A stretch of DNA of 64,000 nt from Chromobotia macracanthus (Eukaryota > Chordata > Actinopteri > Cypriniformes > Botiidae), in the NCBI GenBank assembly GCA_036877525.1, contig JAZGTH010000008.1:1888001-1952000 (forward strand). The letters are read 5' to 3'. The stretch's first letter is position 1, and each line of letters begins with the position of its first letter. The translations under genes and the position numbers were made by a program. Positions 51,780 through 62,349 of the stretch are shown one piece after another. The notes below the pieces were generated by a model, which did no database searches, had not been told where the DNA came from, and saw only the letters and a program-made list of their open reading frames with translations.

Positions 51780-53310
51780 ACTGTTTCTGAACATCCCATA
51801 ATGCCGTACTGGTCACACAGAGCGAATATTTATTTAGTAATCCTGTTTAACAATAAACAAAGCTCCAAGGATTCCAAGTCTGATGTGGAGAGAGATACTT
51901 AAGAAAATTCATTATAGTCAGCAACAGTGGCGGCCGGTCAATAAGTGGCGCAAGGACGTGCCTCCACGCATCAATATTGTTTTTATATTTTTTGGTCTCA
52001 TTTGATTGGACCGTTCTCAACGAGTCTCATTCCAGCTCAGCAGATTGCCATTTGACTGACAGGTACTGATCAATGTGGAAGCAAGCGAAATAGATTGCTT
52101 CCACACAAAAAGAAAATTCGTTTTTATCTTTGCAACAATACCCCTTCACAAGACGTTCGGATGAAGAAAAAAAGAGGATAAAGGAGCTTGGACCAGATTG
52201 ACCCAACTTGCAAATTCAGCAGCAGTCAAGTGATTGCGGTCAAGCTTACACTCTGTGCTTTTCCACTACTTCTATGGAAAACGGAGTTGGCTAGCTGGAT
52301 ACAATGTGAGTCATGCCTTTTATTGTTTTTCCTGTTTGCTGTTTCAAAGTCCTGGCACTGAAACATTGTGGACAACAACAGGGGTTTGCAAATTAAAACA
52401 TCTCTCTGAAAATTTGCAAGCCAGAAAGAAAGGAGTGTGTTACTGGCCAGTGATTAGGCAACTTCACAGTGTGTGTGTGTGTGTGTTTTGCATGATTACC
52501 TTGATCACCTAACTCATACTCATAATACTACTATAAAACTGATACTGATAATTAAACTACTACTGATAATAAACCCACATTGAACTAAAATTCACTGATT
52601 CATGGTACATTTATTGCATTCTTTAACTGCATGACTGCATTTTCAATTTTTTATCTAGCAGTCATGATACATAATCACCTGATAAATGGCTATTTACAGC
52701 ATTTCCTGCATTACTAACAGTTTAATTTTTCAGTCTATTTGCACCCCCAAACAATTTTTAGCACCGGCCGCCACTGGTCGCCAAGGCATGACAAAGTGCA
52801 ACGCAAGAGCACAGCATTTTGGTTGGTGGCTGAGGTCATAAGGAATAAGAAAGGGTTGATAGAGAGATGTGATATCTACTGTCAGCATACACAGCAGCAA
52901 ACTGAACACATGATGCCAACACACTTACCAGATAGACTCTGTCAACGAGTTGCAGCTCACATTTATCAGTGGTCATTTTCTTGTCATGGTCAACTATTTC
53001 TCACAATATATTGTTCTTTTCCAGGTTCGGCATTCCAAAAACACTTGTGACAGATAATGCCTCTTGACATCTTCTGACTTTGCAGAATTTGCTCAAAACT
53101 ATGGCTTTGAACATGTAACAAGCAGTCCCTGTTGTCCTCAGAGCAGTGGAGAGGCAGAGTGAATGATTAGTACACTTAAACAAATGCTGAGAATGAATCA
53201 AAACCCTCAGAAAGCTATTTTGGCTGGTAGATTGACTCCATTACCTCATAGAATCTCAACTGCAGAACTTCTGATGGGGAGGAGAATAAGGTTCTCACAA
53301 CAGTTCTCTA
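51780..53310 (+). pseudogene. Gypsy (Mag-like) integrase remnant, split by a hAT element
   Basis: The left part ends with the integrase zinc-finger start (KIHYSQQ, to 51924). After the hAT insertion it resumes with GMTKCNARAQH at about 52783. Core remnants follow: LPDRLCQRVAAHIYQW, a FGIPKTLVTDNA-like stretch near 53025-53060, CSKLWL/CPQSSGEAE-like coding near 53095-53160, and STAELLMGRRIR near 53255-53290. Frames shift many times. This is the same integrase type whose core is missing from the element at 38330, but there is no evidence that they were once joined. Confidence 0.6.
51925..52776 (+). mobile_element. hAT transposon, deletion derivative
   Basis: Perfect 14-bp terminal inverted repeats CAGTGGCGGCCGGT (51925-51938) and ACCGGCCGCCACTG (52763-52776) are flanked by 8-bp duplications GTCAGCAA (51917-51924) and GTCGCCAA (52777-52784), 6 of 8 matching. 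Eight-base duplications and CAG...CTG ends are typical of hAT. It retains a piece of the transposase N-terminal TTF-type zinc finger (YGKRSWLAGYN, CFSCLLFQSPGTET, GVCKLKHLSENL; 52265-52430). The catalytic and dimerisation domains are missing. A (GT)n run is at 52468-52486. Confidence 0.85.
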
Positions 53311-53319
53311 ACACAACAC

Positions 53320-53620
53320 CCTAGCAACCAACATGAATTAGCTATATCTCAGCACCAGAAAATCATAGAGACATGGGAGTTGGCTCTTTTGATTCACACA
53401 CACACATATCCGTCTATTGGTTTTACCCTGTTAACTGTCTAGCTACACCCTAGCAACCATATAATAAAAGGAATAAGCCATATCTCAGCATTAGAACACT
53501 GTAGAGACATGTGGGTGGGCTTATTTGACTCGGGCTGTCACTGGGCTTTAGGTAATGCCCTGACAACTTCCTGGCCACACCCTAGCAACCATTATATCAC
53601 CCTAGCAACCTCCTAACATC
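53320..53620. repeat. Degenerate tandem repeats around ACCCTAGCAACCA
   Basis: ACCCTAGCAACC occurs five times. Two longer units of about 120 bases share ATATCTCAGCA and GTAGAGACATG / ATAGAGACATG (53325-53400 and 53445-53520). Confidence 0.65.
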
Positions 53621-53649
53621 ATGAATCATGAAACTTAAACTTTTCCATT

Positions 53650-53650
53650 C

Positions 53651-53716
<66 letters not shown>
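53650..53716. repeat. (ATCT)n microsatellite
   Basis: About 16 uninterrupted ATCT units. Confidence 0.98.
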
Positions 53717-55136
53717 TCATAAACTTTCTACTACTTCTACTACTTTTTTTGTAGTACTTTCAAAAAGTACTACAATCTTCATTTCTTAAAACTCTTTATA
53801 CTATTTTTAACTTTTAGACTACGCTTTCCAAAGTTTGTTCATTAATGTTAATTAATCTCGAACAAATGAATTAGTAGACGCTATTACTCCACAACCTATG
53901 ACGTTGTCAACTTAACAACATTGTTCAAACAACAGATGCAAAGGTTTACGGTAAACAGCCATGACTAGCTAGTTAGTTACTCCAACAAGGCATCATACTA
54001 TAGGCATAAAACTATGCAGTTTTTCAACTGTCCAAAATCAACAAAGGACGCAAGCCTTTACTGGGCATTTCCAAACTGGGATAGGCATTTATTCAACCAT
54101 ACAGTCAGAAAAGGATTGGAGAATGGTATTGGTAATCGCCCACTCGATTTTTGAAAATCAGGTAAAAAGATTAAAAACGCCCATCCCGGTTTGAAAACAC
54201 CCAATATTTGAGTTGAGTTGAGCTGCATCAAGGAAACAGCACTTTGGGGGGTTATACACATTTTGTAAGTATGCACATTGTTTGAACTGGGCAAATTTCT
54301 GGTTTACATGCAGAGTGAGAGATTTAAAGGGGGCCTATTATTTGTTTTTCACTTTTTAACAATAGTGTGTAATATTGCTGTTTAAGCATAAAAAGATCTG
54401 CAAAAAATGCTCAAAGTTCACTGTAAAAACACTTCATAAGAAATACAGTGGAGGGCTTTTCATGTCGGACAGTGTGACATCAAATTGTCAGAAACCCCAT
54501 GCCCAGGAATACTGTTGCTTTAGCAGTGTGTCGTCTTCATGTCGAAGTGACGCTGTTTTCCACACCGGTAACCCTTTTATTCACCCTTACTAAGATGGGC
54601 TAATGTTTACATAGCTGCATGCTCAGTTTCACTTTTGTAAGCCTATCTTTACTATTCTTATCCTGTGTAATACACAGATATTAGGTGTGTTCTTATTTTT
54701 GAATTATTTACAACATTGAATCTAAAATGTATAAGATTAATGTCCTGTTCAAGTCGTGGTTGCAAATGTCCTTCTGGTTGATCCATTTGTTCCATTATCT
54801 AAACAGGGCTGAAAGGCAAGACAGATGCTGTTGTTAATGCTGTTCACGTAACCGGTCCTTTTTGTTGTGTAAGTGGGGCGCAAACTGATAATCATCTGGC
54901 ATGGGAGACATATGCTCTAACATCTTCATAATATCCAGAACTAAACAGAGCATTTGGTGTTGAAAACCTATTCTATTACACCCCAAAAACAAAATCAAGA
55001 CTTCACAAAAGGGCATAAAAAGAACCCATATAAATTATGTATTATAATATAAATATAAGACTGTGTTTTGTCAATTCATGCTACCCAACGAGATGCTAAT
55101 TCTATAATCTTTGGTAGAACAAGATGCTGCAGTTCT
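53717..55136. other. Intergenic sequence, possibly decayed repeats
   Basis: No gene found. 54330-54640 reads like a dispersed repeat but I cannot define its ends or family. Confidence 0.35.
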
Positions 55137-56411
55137 ATAGATGCAGTGCATCCAGAACGTATTCATAGTGCTTCACCTACAGCCTTATTCCAAAATGGAT
55201 TAAATTCATTATTTTCCTCAGTTCTACAAACAATACCCCATAATGACAATGTGAAAGAAGTTTGTTTGAAATCTTTGCAAATTAAAAATAAAAAACAAAT
55301 TACACGTACACAAGTATTCACAGCTTCTGCTCAATACTTTGTTGAAGCACCTCTGGCAGCAATTACATTGTCAAGTCTTTTTGAGTATGATGCTACAAGC
55401 TTGGCACACCTATTTTTGGGGAGTTTCTCCCATTCTTCTTTGCAGGACCTCTCAAGCTCCATCAGGCTGGATGGGGAGCAGCAGTGCACAGCCATTTTCA
55501 GATCTCTTGCTCAGTGGCTTTAGCTGGGCCACTCAAGGACATTCACAAAGGAGTGGCTACAGGACAACTCTGTTATCTTGGCTGTGTGCTAAGGGTTGTT
55601 GTCCTGTTGGATCTCTGTACATTGGTTTCCTCCAGACATGACACTTGCTATTCATGCCAAAGAGTTCAATCTTTGTTTCATCACAGAGAATTTTGTTTCT
55701 CATGGTAAGAGAGTCCTTCGGGTGCCTTTTGGCAAGGCCGTCATGTGCTTTTTACTGAGGAGTGGCTTCCGTCTGGCCAGTCTACCAGACAGGTCTGACT
55801 GGTGGACTGCTTCAGAGATGGTTGTTCTTTGGAATGTTCTCCACTTTCCACAGAGAAACGCTGGAGCTCTGTTAGAATTACCATCAGGTTCTTGGTCACT
55901 TTCCTGACTAAGGCCCTTTTCCCTAATGACTTAGTTTAGCCAGGCAGCCCACTCTAGGAAGAGTACTGCTGGTTCCAAACTTCCATTTACTACCACTTCC
56001 ACTACTGTGCTCATTGGGACCTTAAATGCTGCAAAAGAATTTCTGTACCCTTCCCCAGATCTGCACCTCGATACAAGAGGTCTACACCTGTCTCAGAGGT
56101 CTACAGACAATTCCTTGGACTTCATGGCTTGGTTTGTGCTCTGACATGCACTCTTAACTGTGGGACCTTATATAGACAGGTGTGTGCCTTTCTAAATCTT
56201 CACTGAATTTACCACAGGTGGACTATAATCAAGTTGAAGAAACATCTCCAGGATGATCAGAGATTGCAAAGATTTCAAAAAACTTCTTTCATGTTGTCAT
56301 TACGGATTATTGTTTGTAGAATTTTGAGGAAAATAATGAATTTAAGGCTGTAACATAACAAAATGTGGAAAAGGTGAAGCACTGTGAATACTTTCCGGAT
56401 GCACTTTATAA
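55137..56411 (-). mobile_element. Tc1-like transposon with both ends, internally deleted
   Basis: Inverted ends: GATGCAGTGCATCCAGAACGTATTCATAGTGCTTCACC on the left and GGTGAAGCACTGTGAATACTTTCCGGATGCACTT on the right. The transposase is on the minus strand. Its DNA-binding half is at about 55820-56130, with the start codon in TTCATGGCTTGG near 56122. The second-aspartate stretch is near 55660-55700, and remnants of the catalytic tail lie at about 55340-55590, where GTTGTTGTCCTG still codes for the QDNN-like site. A segment between about 55600 and 55625 is deleted. Stops and frameshifts throughout. About 1.27 kb; intact relatives are about 1.6 kb (from memory). Confidence 0.85.
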
Positions 56412-57164
56412 ATGGGGGAAAGTGCAAAGCTTAATATGTCCACATATTATAGCCATGCTAGCAAATGAAGCCATGCCTTCAAAAAGAAAGAGCTATTCAC
56501 CAATTGCAAAACACTAACAATTCTCTGGAGAAATGTTCTGTACAGACTGAAATACTTTACAAACTTTGTGCATGCACAGCAGATGAAGGGCAAATGGACT
56601 TAAGAAACAATTTTCCATATAAAGGAAAAAAATACAGATTAAATCTCTTTATTATCTGCATTTTTTCTAAATAATAATTAAACTGACCTGACCCATCCCT
56701 GATAACTGTTAAACACACTCAAGATACCATCAAAACACACTCACTGGTTGACCATTACTCTCCTAGCCTATCCTTATTTAACATATACTACTGAGTTTCA
56801 GAAGGAAAAACAGCACTATTTGTTTCTATGGACCAGTTTTATTGTAATACTGGCTTAAATCAAATGACTCAAAGTAATTCAAATTACTTTATTTGTGAGA
56901 AACATCTGCATTTAAGCACATTTGTTTTTAAAGAGAAATTCCTGCAGTAAACCTGCATTCATTTGTGGTGTGCATGAATCTGATTGTTTGCTGTTCTACA
57001 GACTCACATTCCTTAATCGACAGGCATTATAGGGAGTTTTTAAGAGTGCGCCTGCATTCTTGTGATTAATTGCCAAAAAAGATGTGATTAATTGCCTCTT
57101 CTTGACCCAGTACTTTAAAAAAAGATATTTCCTGCAGTCATTCAAAGACATGGAGGCTAATGAA
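56412..57164. other. AT-rich intergenic sequence
   Basis: Nothing supportable was found. Confidence 0.4.
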
Positions 57165-57740
57165 CGTCAGCACAAACTTTTCACGTTGGTACAAACAACA
57201 TGATACTCCACCAATCGGAGACCACCAAAGATAACATTAAGGAGGTGTGTGAACTTGCAAATACTTTGTCAGACAATGGAGACCTGGGGAGAAGCTGCTG
57301 CCCTCTCTAGAAATTTGACCAAAAGCCTTAAAAGTACTAGTCCAGGGCCCAGGTCAGGAAGCAGAACGATCGGCTAATCCATCCTCCTGCAAGCCGCCTT
57401 GACGTCACACAGGTCACATAATTCACAGCACATAGAGTTTGTACCCCCTAAATATCAACATATCTGTTATGTCTGTTCCCCGAACAAACAATTACATGCT
57501 CTAAATTATGACACACAAATCTGATTAATATAAAACTAGGAAACAACCTACAAGTTGATAGTATAAAAATGTTAAAATTCGGCCTGCTTAACATCAGGTC
57601 GCTTTCAAATAAAGAACTTATCGTCAATAAAATTATTACAGACCACAATTTGGATGCGCTGTGCCTGACAGAAACCTGGCTAAAACAGTCGATTTCATAA
57701 GCCTGAATGAATCTTGCTTGGTGTTAGTCAAAAGGTGTCG
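57165..57740 (+). pseudogene. LINE ORF1-end and endonuclease-start fragment
   Basis: 57175-57260 has a decayed ORF1-like stretch (VGTNN-type wording in shifted frames). From 57570 the start of an APE-type endonuclease is readable: KFGLLNIRSLSNKELIVNKI and NLDALCLTETWLKQS. It breaks off shortly before the DIRS terminal repeat at 57786. It is on the same strand as the LINE RT that resumes at 62350. Confidence 0.65.
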
Positions 57741-58889
57741 GGACCCACGCATAAACAACATAGAAATATTACCTCAAAATGTCTTGGTTACGTATGTAAC
57801 CCTCATTCCCTGAAGGAGAGAACGGAGACGTTACGTCAACGTACTGACGTATGGGGTCTCGCTTGGGAGCCCTATCACCTTCGAGTAGTAGAAAACGCGC
57901 CAATGAACATCGGCCCAAGAGGACAGAGTCAATGAGCATTGGGGCAAAGGATTTGCGTGCCGAGGCGCGCCCACCCGGAAGCGGGTATAAAGCCGGCCGC
58001 AACTCACTTTCATTCAGGTTGTGCTGAGGAGTCGAGATGTGTCCCAACCGATCAGCAGTGAATCGGATTTGCGGCAAATCCGCAAATTTCAGTCAGTCAT
58101 GTTCGATGTTACGTCAATGTACTGACGTATGGGATCCCTGTGGAAAACGCCGCAAGCCGACCCACATTACGGGCTAGGAATGCAAGTACTGGCAGGCAAG
58201 GCGTGCCTCTGTACAACAGCTCCCCTGCCTCCGTAACCTACCCAGTGCTCCGCGCAGGCAGCCATCGCAGCCCCACCTGGTACAGAGCCCGGATGCAGAG
58301 AGATTGTGACAACTGTTCCTATCCCCCCAGGAGAAGGCACCTTGGTGCACAGGTCTCCTTCCTCTCTTGGGATGAGCCACAAGAACACTGGGAAAAGCGC
58401 CCCACTACGAGGGAAAGGGCACTGTGAATACCACACCCTGCTAAAAGGAGGTAACGTGTGGAGATGAGGTCTAGACTGACAAGGCAGTACTACCTATAAG
58501 AAGGTCTCTGTGCAGGTCCTACCTATTGGGACGACACTACTGTCAACAGAGACTCGCAGCGGTAAGCGCCAAGGGAATGACATGGGTTCACCGACAGGGA
58601 AACCAAATCATCGTGGAGAATACACACATGGGATGACCAATGGGGAATCACTACATATGGGGCACCTAGCCCAGTACAAGGGCTGACTGTGGCATACACA
58701 CGAGTACTGGGCCTGGCGTGAGGCTCCTCTGCTGAGCCTCCCCACCGACAGGTGCTGGAGGAACCGCAACGCAAGGTTTACCAGTGGGAAACCGTTGTGA
58801 AGGAGTAAAGATGCCTATTTCCCCCATCACAGGGGGGAGGCAACCCAAGCAAGGACATGCATGTCCTTCCAACACACGGGAGGACACGG

Positions 58890-59889
58890 GCTCCACCCTG
58901 AAATCATTAAACCTCACAAGGGTGTAGGTGCTGCCCAGCCCACAGCTCTGCGAATGTCTGATAGAGGGGTGCCATGCGCCAACGCCCAGGGGGAGGCAAC
59001 ACTCGGAATTGAGTGAACCCCCCACTCCAAGGGGGCACGGCAAGCCTTGGGAGTGTACACCAAGGCAACGGCTTCCACTATCCAACCTGCGCTGGGAGTG
59101 GGCCAACCTCTGTTGGGAGGGCCTTTCCCTTCTGACAACCTCCAAAGCAGACAAAGAGTTGATCGGAGCATCTAAAGCTCTGCGTACAGTCCAGATACAT
59201 GTGCAGGAGCGAATGGGACACAAGTAAGGGCTGGGTCTGCCTCCTCCACGGGCAGCACTTGCAGGTTCACCACCTGGTCCTTGAAGGGTGTGGTGGGAAC
59301 CTTAGGCACATGGCCAGGCCTGGGTCTCAAGATAGAGAGAGTAGGCAGGCCCAAACTCTAGGCACGAGTCGCTGACCGACAGTGCCTGCAGGTCCCCCAA
59401 CCCTCTTGACAGAGGCGAGCGCGGTCAGGAGCGCTGTCTTAAAGACAGGCTTTTCAGCTCTACAGACTCAAGTGGCTCGAGAGGGGCTCCCCGTAACCCG
59501 GAAATACTACAGGAAGGTCCCAAGAGGGAAGAGGGGCGTCTTGGGGGGGTTTAGGGGTGTTCAGGAACCTGCATGACCAGCTCATGCTTCCTTAAATACT
59601 TACCTTTTACTGCTAGGTGATGGGCCGATATAATGGCCACGTACACCTTCAGGGTGGAAGGGGACAACCTCTGTTCCAGCCCTTCCTGCAGAAAGGAAAG
59701 CACAGAGCTGATCGGGCATGTGCGGGGGTCTTCTCCACGGGAAGACCACCAGTCAGCAAAGAGGCTCCACTTCCAGGCATAAGTCCGCCTGGTGGAAGGG
59801 GCCTGAGTGATGGTATCCACCACGCCCGGGGGTAAGTCACTCAGGTCCTCCGCGTCCCATCCAAGGGTCACACATGGAGGGTCACACAA
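58890..59889 (-). pseudogene. DIRS tyrosine recombinase
   Basis: The N-terminal SAM-like part reads APSTRRTYAWKWSLFADWW, CPISSVLSFLQEGLEQRLSP, STLKVYVAIISAHH (59551-59850). The catalytic part continues in other frames: RPRPGHVPKVPTTPFKDQ (59280-59340), MAHWIVEAVALVYTPKAC-like, then HSIPSVASPWALAHG and VGWAAPTPL/LVRFNDFRVEPVSSRV (58890-59030). At the box-II HxxR position the sequence gives HSIP, so the arginine is lost. The tyrosine position reads N (RFNDF). Recombinase activity is therefore unlikely. Confidence 0.8.
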
Positions 59890-60426
59890 AAGGTCGGGGC
59901 GCGGGTGCCAGAAAGTGACTTATCCCTGAGACAGAAGGTCCTTCCTCAGAGGAATCTGCCTGGGAGGGGTTGTCACGAGGAGCACCAGGTCTGAAAACCA
60001 GGTCTGTGTGGGCCAACATGGTGCAACCAGCAAGACCTGCTCCCCGTCCTCCCTGATCTTGCGCAGAGTTTGCGCAAGGAGGCTCACTTGGGAAAACGTG
60101 TATTGCATGGGCCCCGGGGCCAGCTGTGTGCCAACGCATCCGTGCCGAGGGGGGCATCGGACAGGGAGTAAAACAGCGGGCAGTGGGAGGACTCATAGAA
60201 GGCAAACAGATCAACCTGTGCCTCCCCAAATTGACTCCAGATCAGCTGGACAGTCTGGGGATGGAGGCTCCACTCTCCTGGGCTTGGAAGCTGCCGTGAG
60301 AGCGTGAGAGAGTCGCCTGCTCACTGCACACAGCACCCCAGCCTATCTTGGAGGCATCTGTTGTCATAACAACATACCTAGACACTTATTTTAAGGGCAC
60401 CCCGGCCCGAGAAAGACAATGTCTGA

Positions 60427-61080
60427 CTAAGTGCTGAAGGTTCGGCGACCGGACGGTGTGACAAACACCCAACGTGTGCCATGGCGCCATGCCCACCATG
60501 GGACTCGGTCATGTAGCCAGTGCTGCAGCGGTCCCATATGCATCAGGTCGAGCGGGGTGACTGAGACCATAGATGCCATATGCCCCAGGAGCCTCTGAAA
60601 GAGTTTCAGTGGGACCGCTGTCTTGGCCCTGAATGTGTTCAGGTAACGCGCTCGACTGAGAGGCGCGCCACCATAGCGACCGAGTCCAGCTCCACACAGA
60701 GAAAAGAGATGTTCTGTGTTGGGGGGAGCTTGCTCTTTTCCCAGTTGACCCGAAACCCCAGGTGGCTGAGGTGCCGAAGCACCAGGTCCCTGTGTTCGCA
60801 CAACTGCTCTCGAGAGTGTGCCAAAATGAGCCAGCCGTCGAGGTAGTTGAGGATGCGAATCCCAACCTCCCGTAACGGGTCAAGGGTGGCCTTGACTGCC
60901 AACCGAGGGAACGGCCTTTGTCGAGGCAAGATCGAGACGTGGAAGTATGCATCCTTCAGGTTGATCGCTGCAAACCAATCGTTGGGACAAACGCATGAGA
61001 GGATGCGTTTCTGCATGAGCATCTTGAAGGGCAGCTTGTACAGGGACAGATTCAAGACACGCAGATCCAAGATTGGCCTG
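60427..61080 (-). pseudogene. DIRS reverse transcriptase and start of RNase H
   Basis: DLRVLNLSLYKLPFKML, WFAAINLKDAYFHVSILPRQ (motif A, 60950-61000), then directly PLREVGIRILNYLDGWLILA (60820-60875). The segment that normally lies between, including RT motif B, is deleted. The catalytic LDD has become LDG (codon at 60834-60836). Then LRHLSHLGFRVNWEKSKL and SFLCVELDSVAM. The connection/RNase H part (LKLFQRLLGHMASMVSVTPL, MGPLQHWLHDRVP) is at 60440-60600 in another frame. Confidence 0.85.
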
Positions 61081-61199
61081 TGAAACCCAGATCGTCCTCA
61101 GGAGCCAACGAGACGGGCTGGGGAGCGCTAGCCAGGCCCCCAGACTCCGTGCAAGCGGCACCAGGGGGGTGAGAGATGTGCCCTGAGAGATGCCGGCGC

Positions 61200-62150
61200 A
61201 GGGCTCAAGCCGTGGCGGAGGCCGCAGGGTGCGTGGCTTCCTGCATATGGGTCTCAGTCCCCGCCCGGGGGGTGGCAGGACCAGCCGCAGGAGGCTGAGC
61301 CACTAGCTTCGGCCGGGAGGCGGGAGGCACGTGAGGAGGCAATGCGTCCTTCAAACGCAGCCTCACCTGCCCTGGCAAAGTAAAAGGATAAGCTTGGGAG
61401 TGAGGAAATGATGCGTTTCTCACTGTCTGGCAATGTCCAATTGGGCCTGGACTGGAGGGCCAGTTCTCTCAGGGTTGCTTAGCCATCCCTCTGGAGGGCT
61501 TATCAGGGACCTAAAGAGCGGGCGTCTACCTCCTGCGGCCGGCTCTATGACGGGGATGAGGGGCAGCCTCAGTCCGCGATGGAGCCAGTGCAGCAAGGGG
61601 GCGCCTTCATAAACAGATGGGGGTCAGGCTGCGACGCAGAAGTGGAGAATGCGCCTGACGACCTCCGTCTGCCTCTGAACTGCCGAGAACTGCACAGCCC
61701 TTGACAGCATCGCCGAAAAGGCCACCTTGGAAGATGGGGGCATCAAGAAAGCGAACTTTATCAATGTCGCACATCTCCACAAGATTTAGCCAGCGATGGC
61801 GTTCCTGGACCACCAAGGTGGACATCGTCTGGCCGAGGGCCTGCGTTGTGACTGCCTTCACCCAGAAGGCAAGTTCAGTCACCAAGCGCAGCTCCTGCAT
61901 CACCTCGGCTCAGAACTACCCTCGTGAAGCTGCTTAAGTGCCTTGGCCTGGTGAACCTACAGGATGGCCATGGCGAGCAGGGTGGAGGCTGCCTGTCCAG
62001 CACACTGTAAGCCTTGGCAGCAAGAGCTGCCGCCATCTACAGGCCTAGGACGAGAGATGCGGACGACTCATACAGGTGGCAGCATATTACGGGCACAGGC
62101 CTGTGCACCATAATAGCACACTCCACCAGAAGAATCTGCACACATCCCTT
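61200..62150 (-). pseudogene. DIRS gag
   Basis: The best-preserved stretch, at 61607-61903, reads ELRLVTELAFWVKAVTTQAL and STLVVQERHRWLNLVEM, FLDAPIFQGGLFGDAV. Upstream (61930-62030) shifted frames carry an AYS..AGQAASTLLAMAIL-like stretch. Downstream (61200-61430) is proline-rich. These are typical of fish DIRS gag. Frameshifts throughout. Confidence 0.7.
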
Positions 62151-62349
62151 GGCAGCCCCCCATTGAGGGTAGTGAGAGTGGAGGAGGAAAAAGCCGCTTC
62201 AGGCAGAAAAAGATGCCTTCCACAACCTAAACACCCTCATGCACTTCCGGGAACCAACCCACTGTGAGAGCCCTGGGTGGAAGGTTCCACTCCAGTTCAA
62301 GGTACAGCTGCCCGGGCAAGCACGGCCATCAACTCCGAGTTTGACTTAG

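Larger units (their letters stand above)
57786..62340 (-). mobile_element. DIRS-type tyrosine-recombinase retroelement
   Basis: Minus-strand order: gag (about 62150-61200), RT (61070-60640), RNase H region (about 60640-60300), tyrosine recombinase (59890-58890), then a non-coding end bearing the palindromic GGTTACGTATGTAACC at 57786. DIRS elements carry a tyrosine recombinase instead of a DDE integrase, make no target duplication, and have inverted or split terminal repeats. The block is markedly GC-richer than its surroundings. All genes are broken. No matching terminal repeat is seen at the 62340 end, so that border is approximate. Confidence 0.85.

Noticed and set aside
53650..53716. Regular repeats resembling an array
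   Set aside because: A 4-bp microsatellite with no spacers; not CRISPR, and the genome is vertebrate.
58140..60307. Plus-strand GC-rich frames across the DIRS block
   Set aside because: They are antisense to recognised gag, RT and recombinase coding and have no family resemblance.
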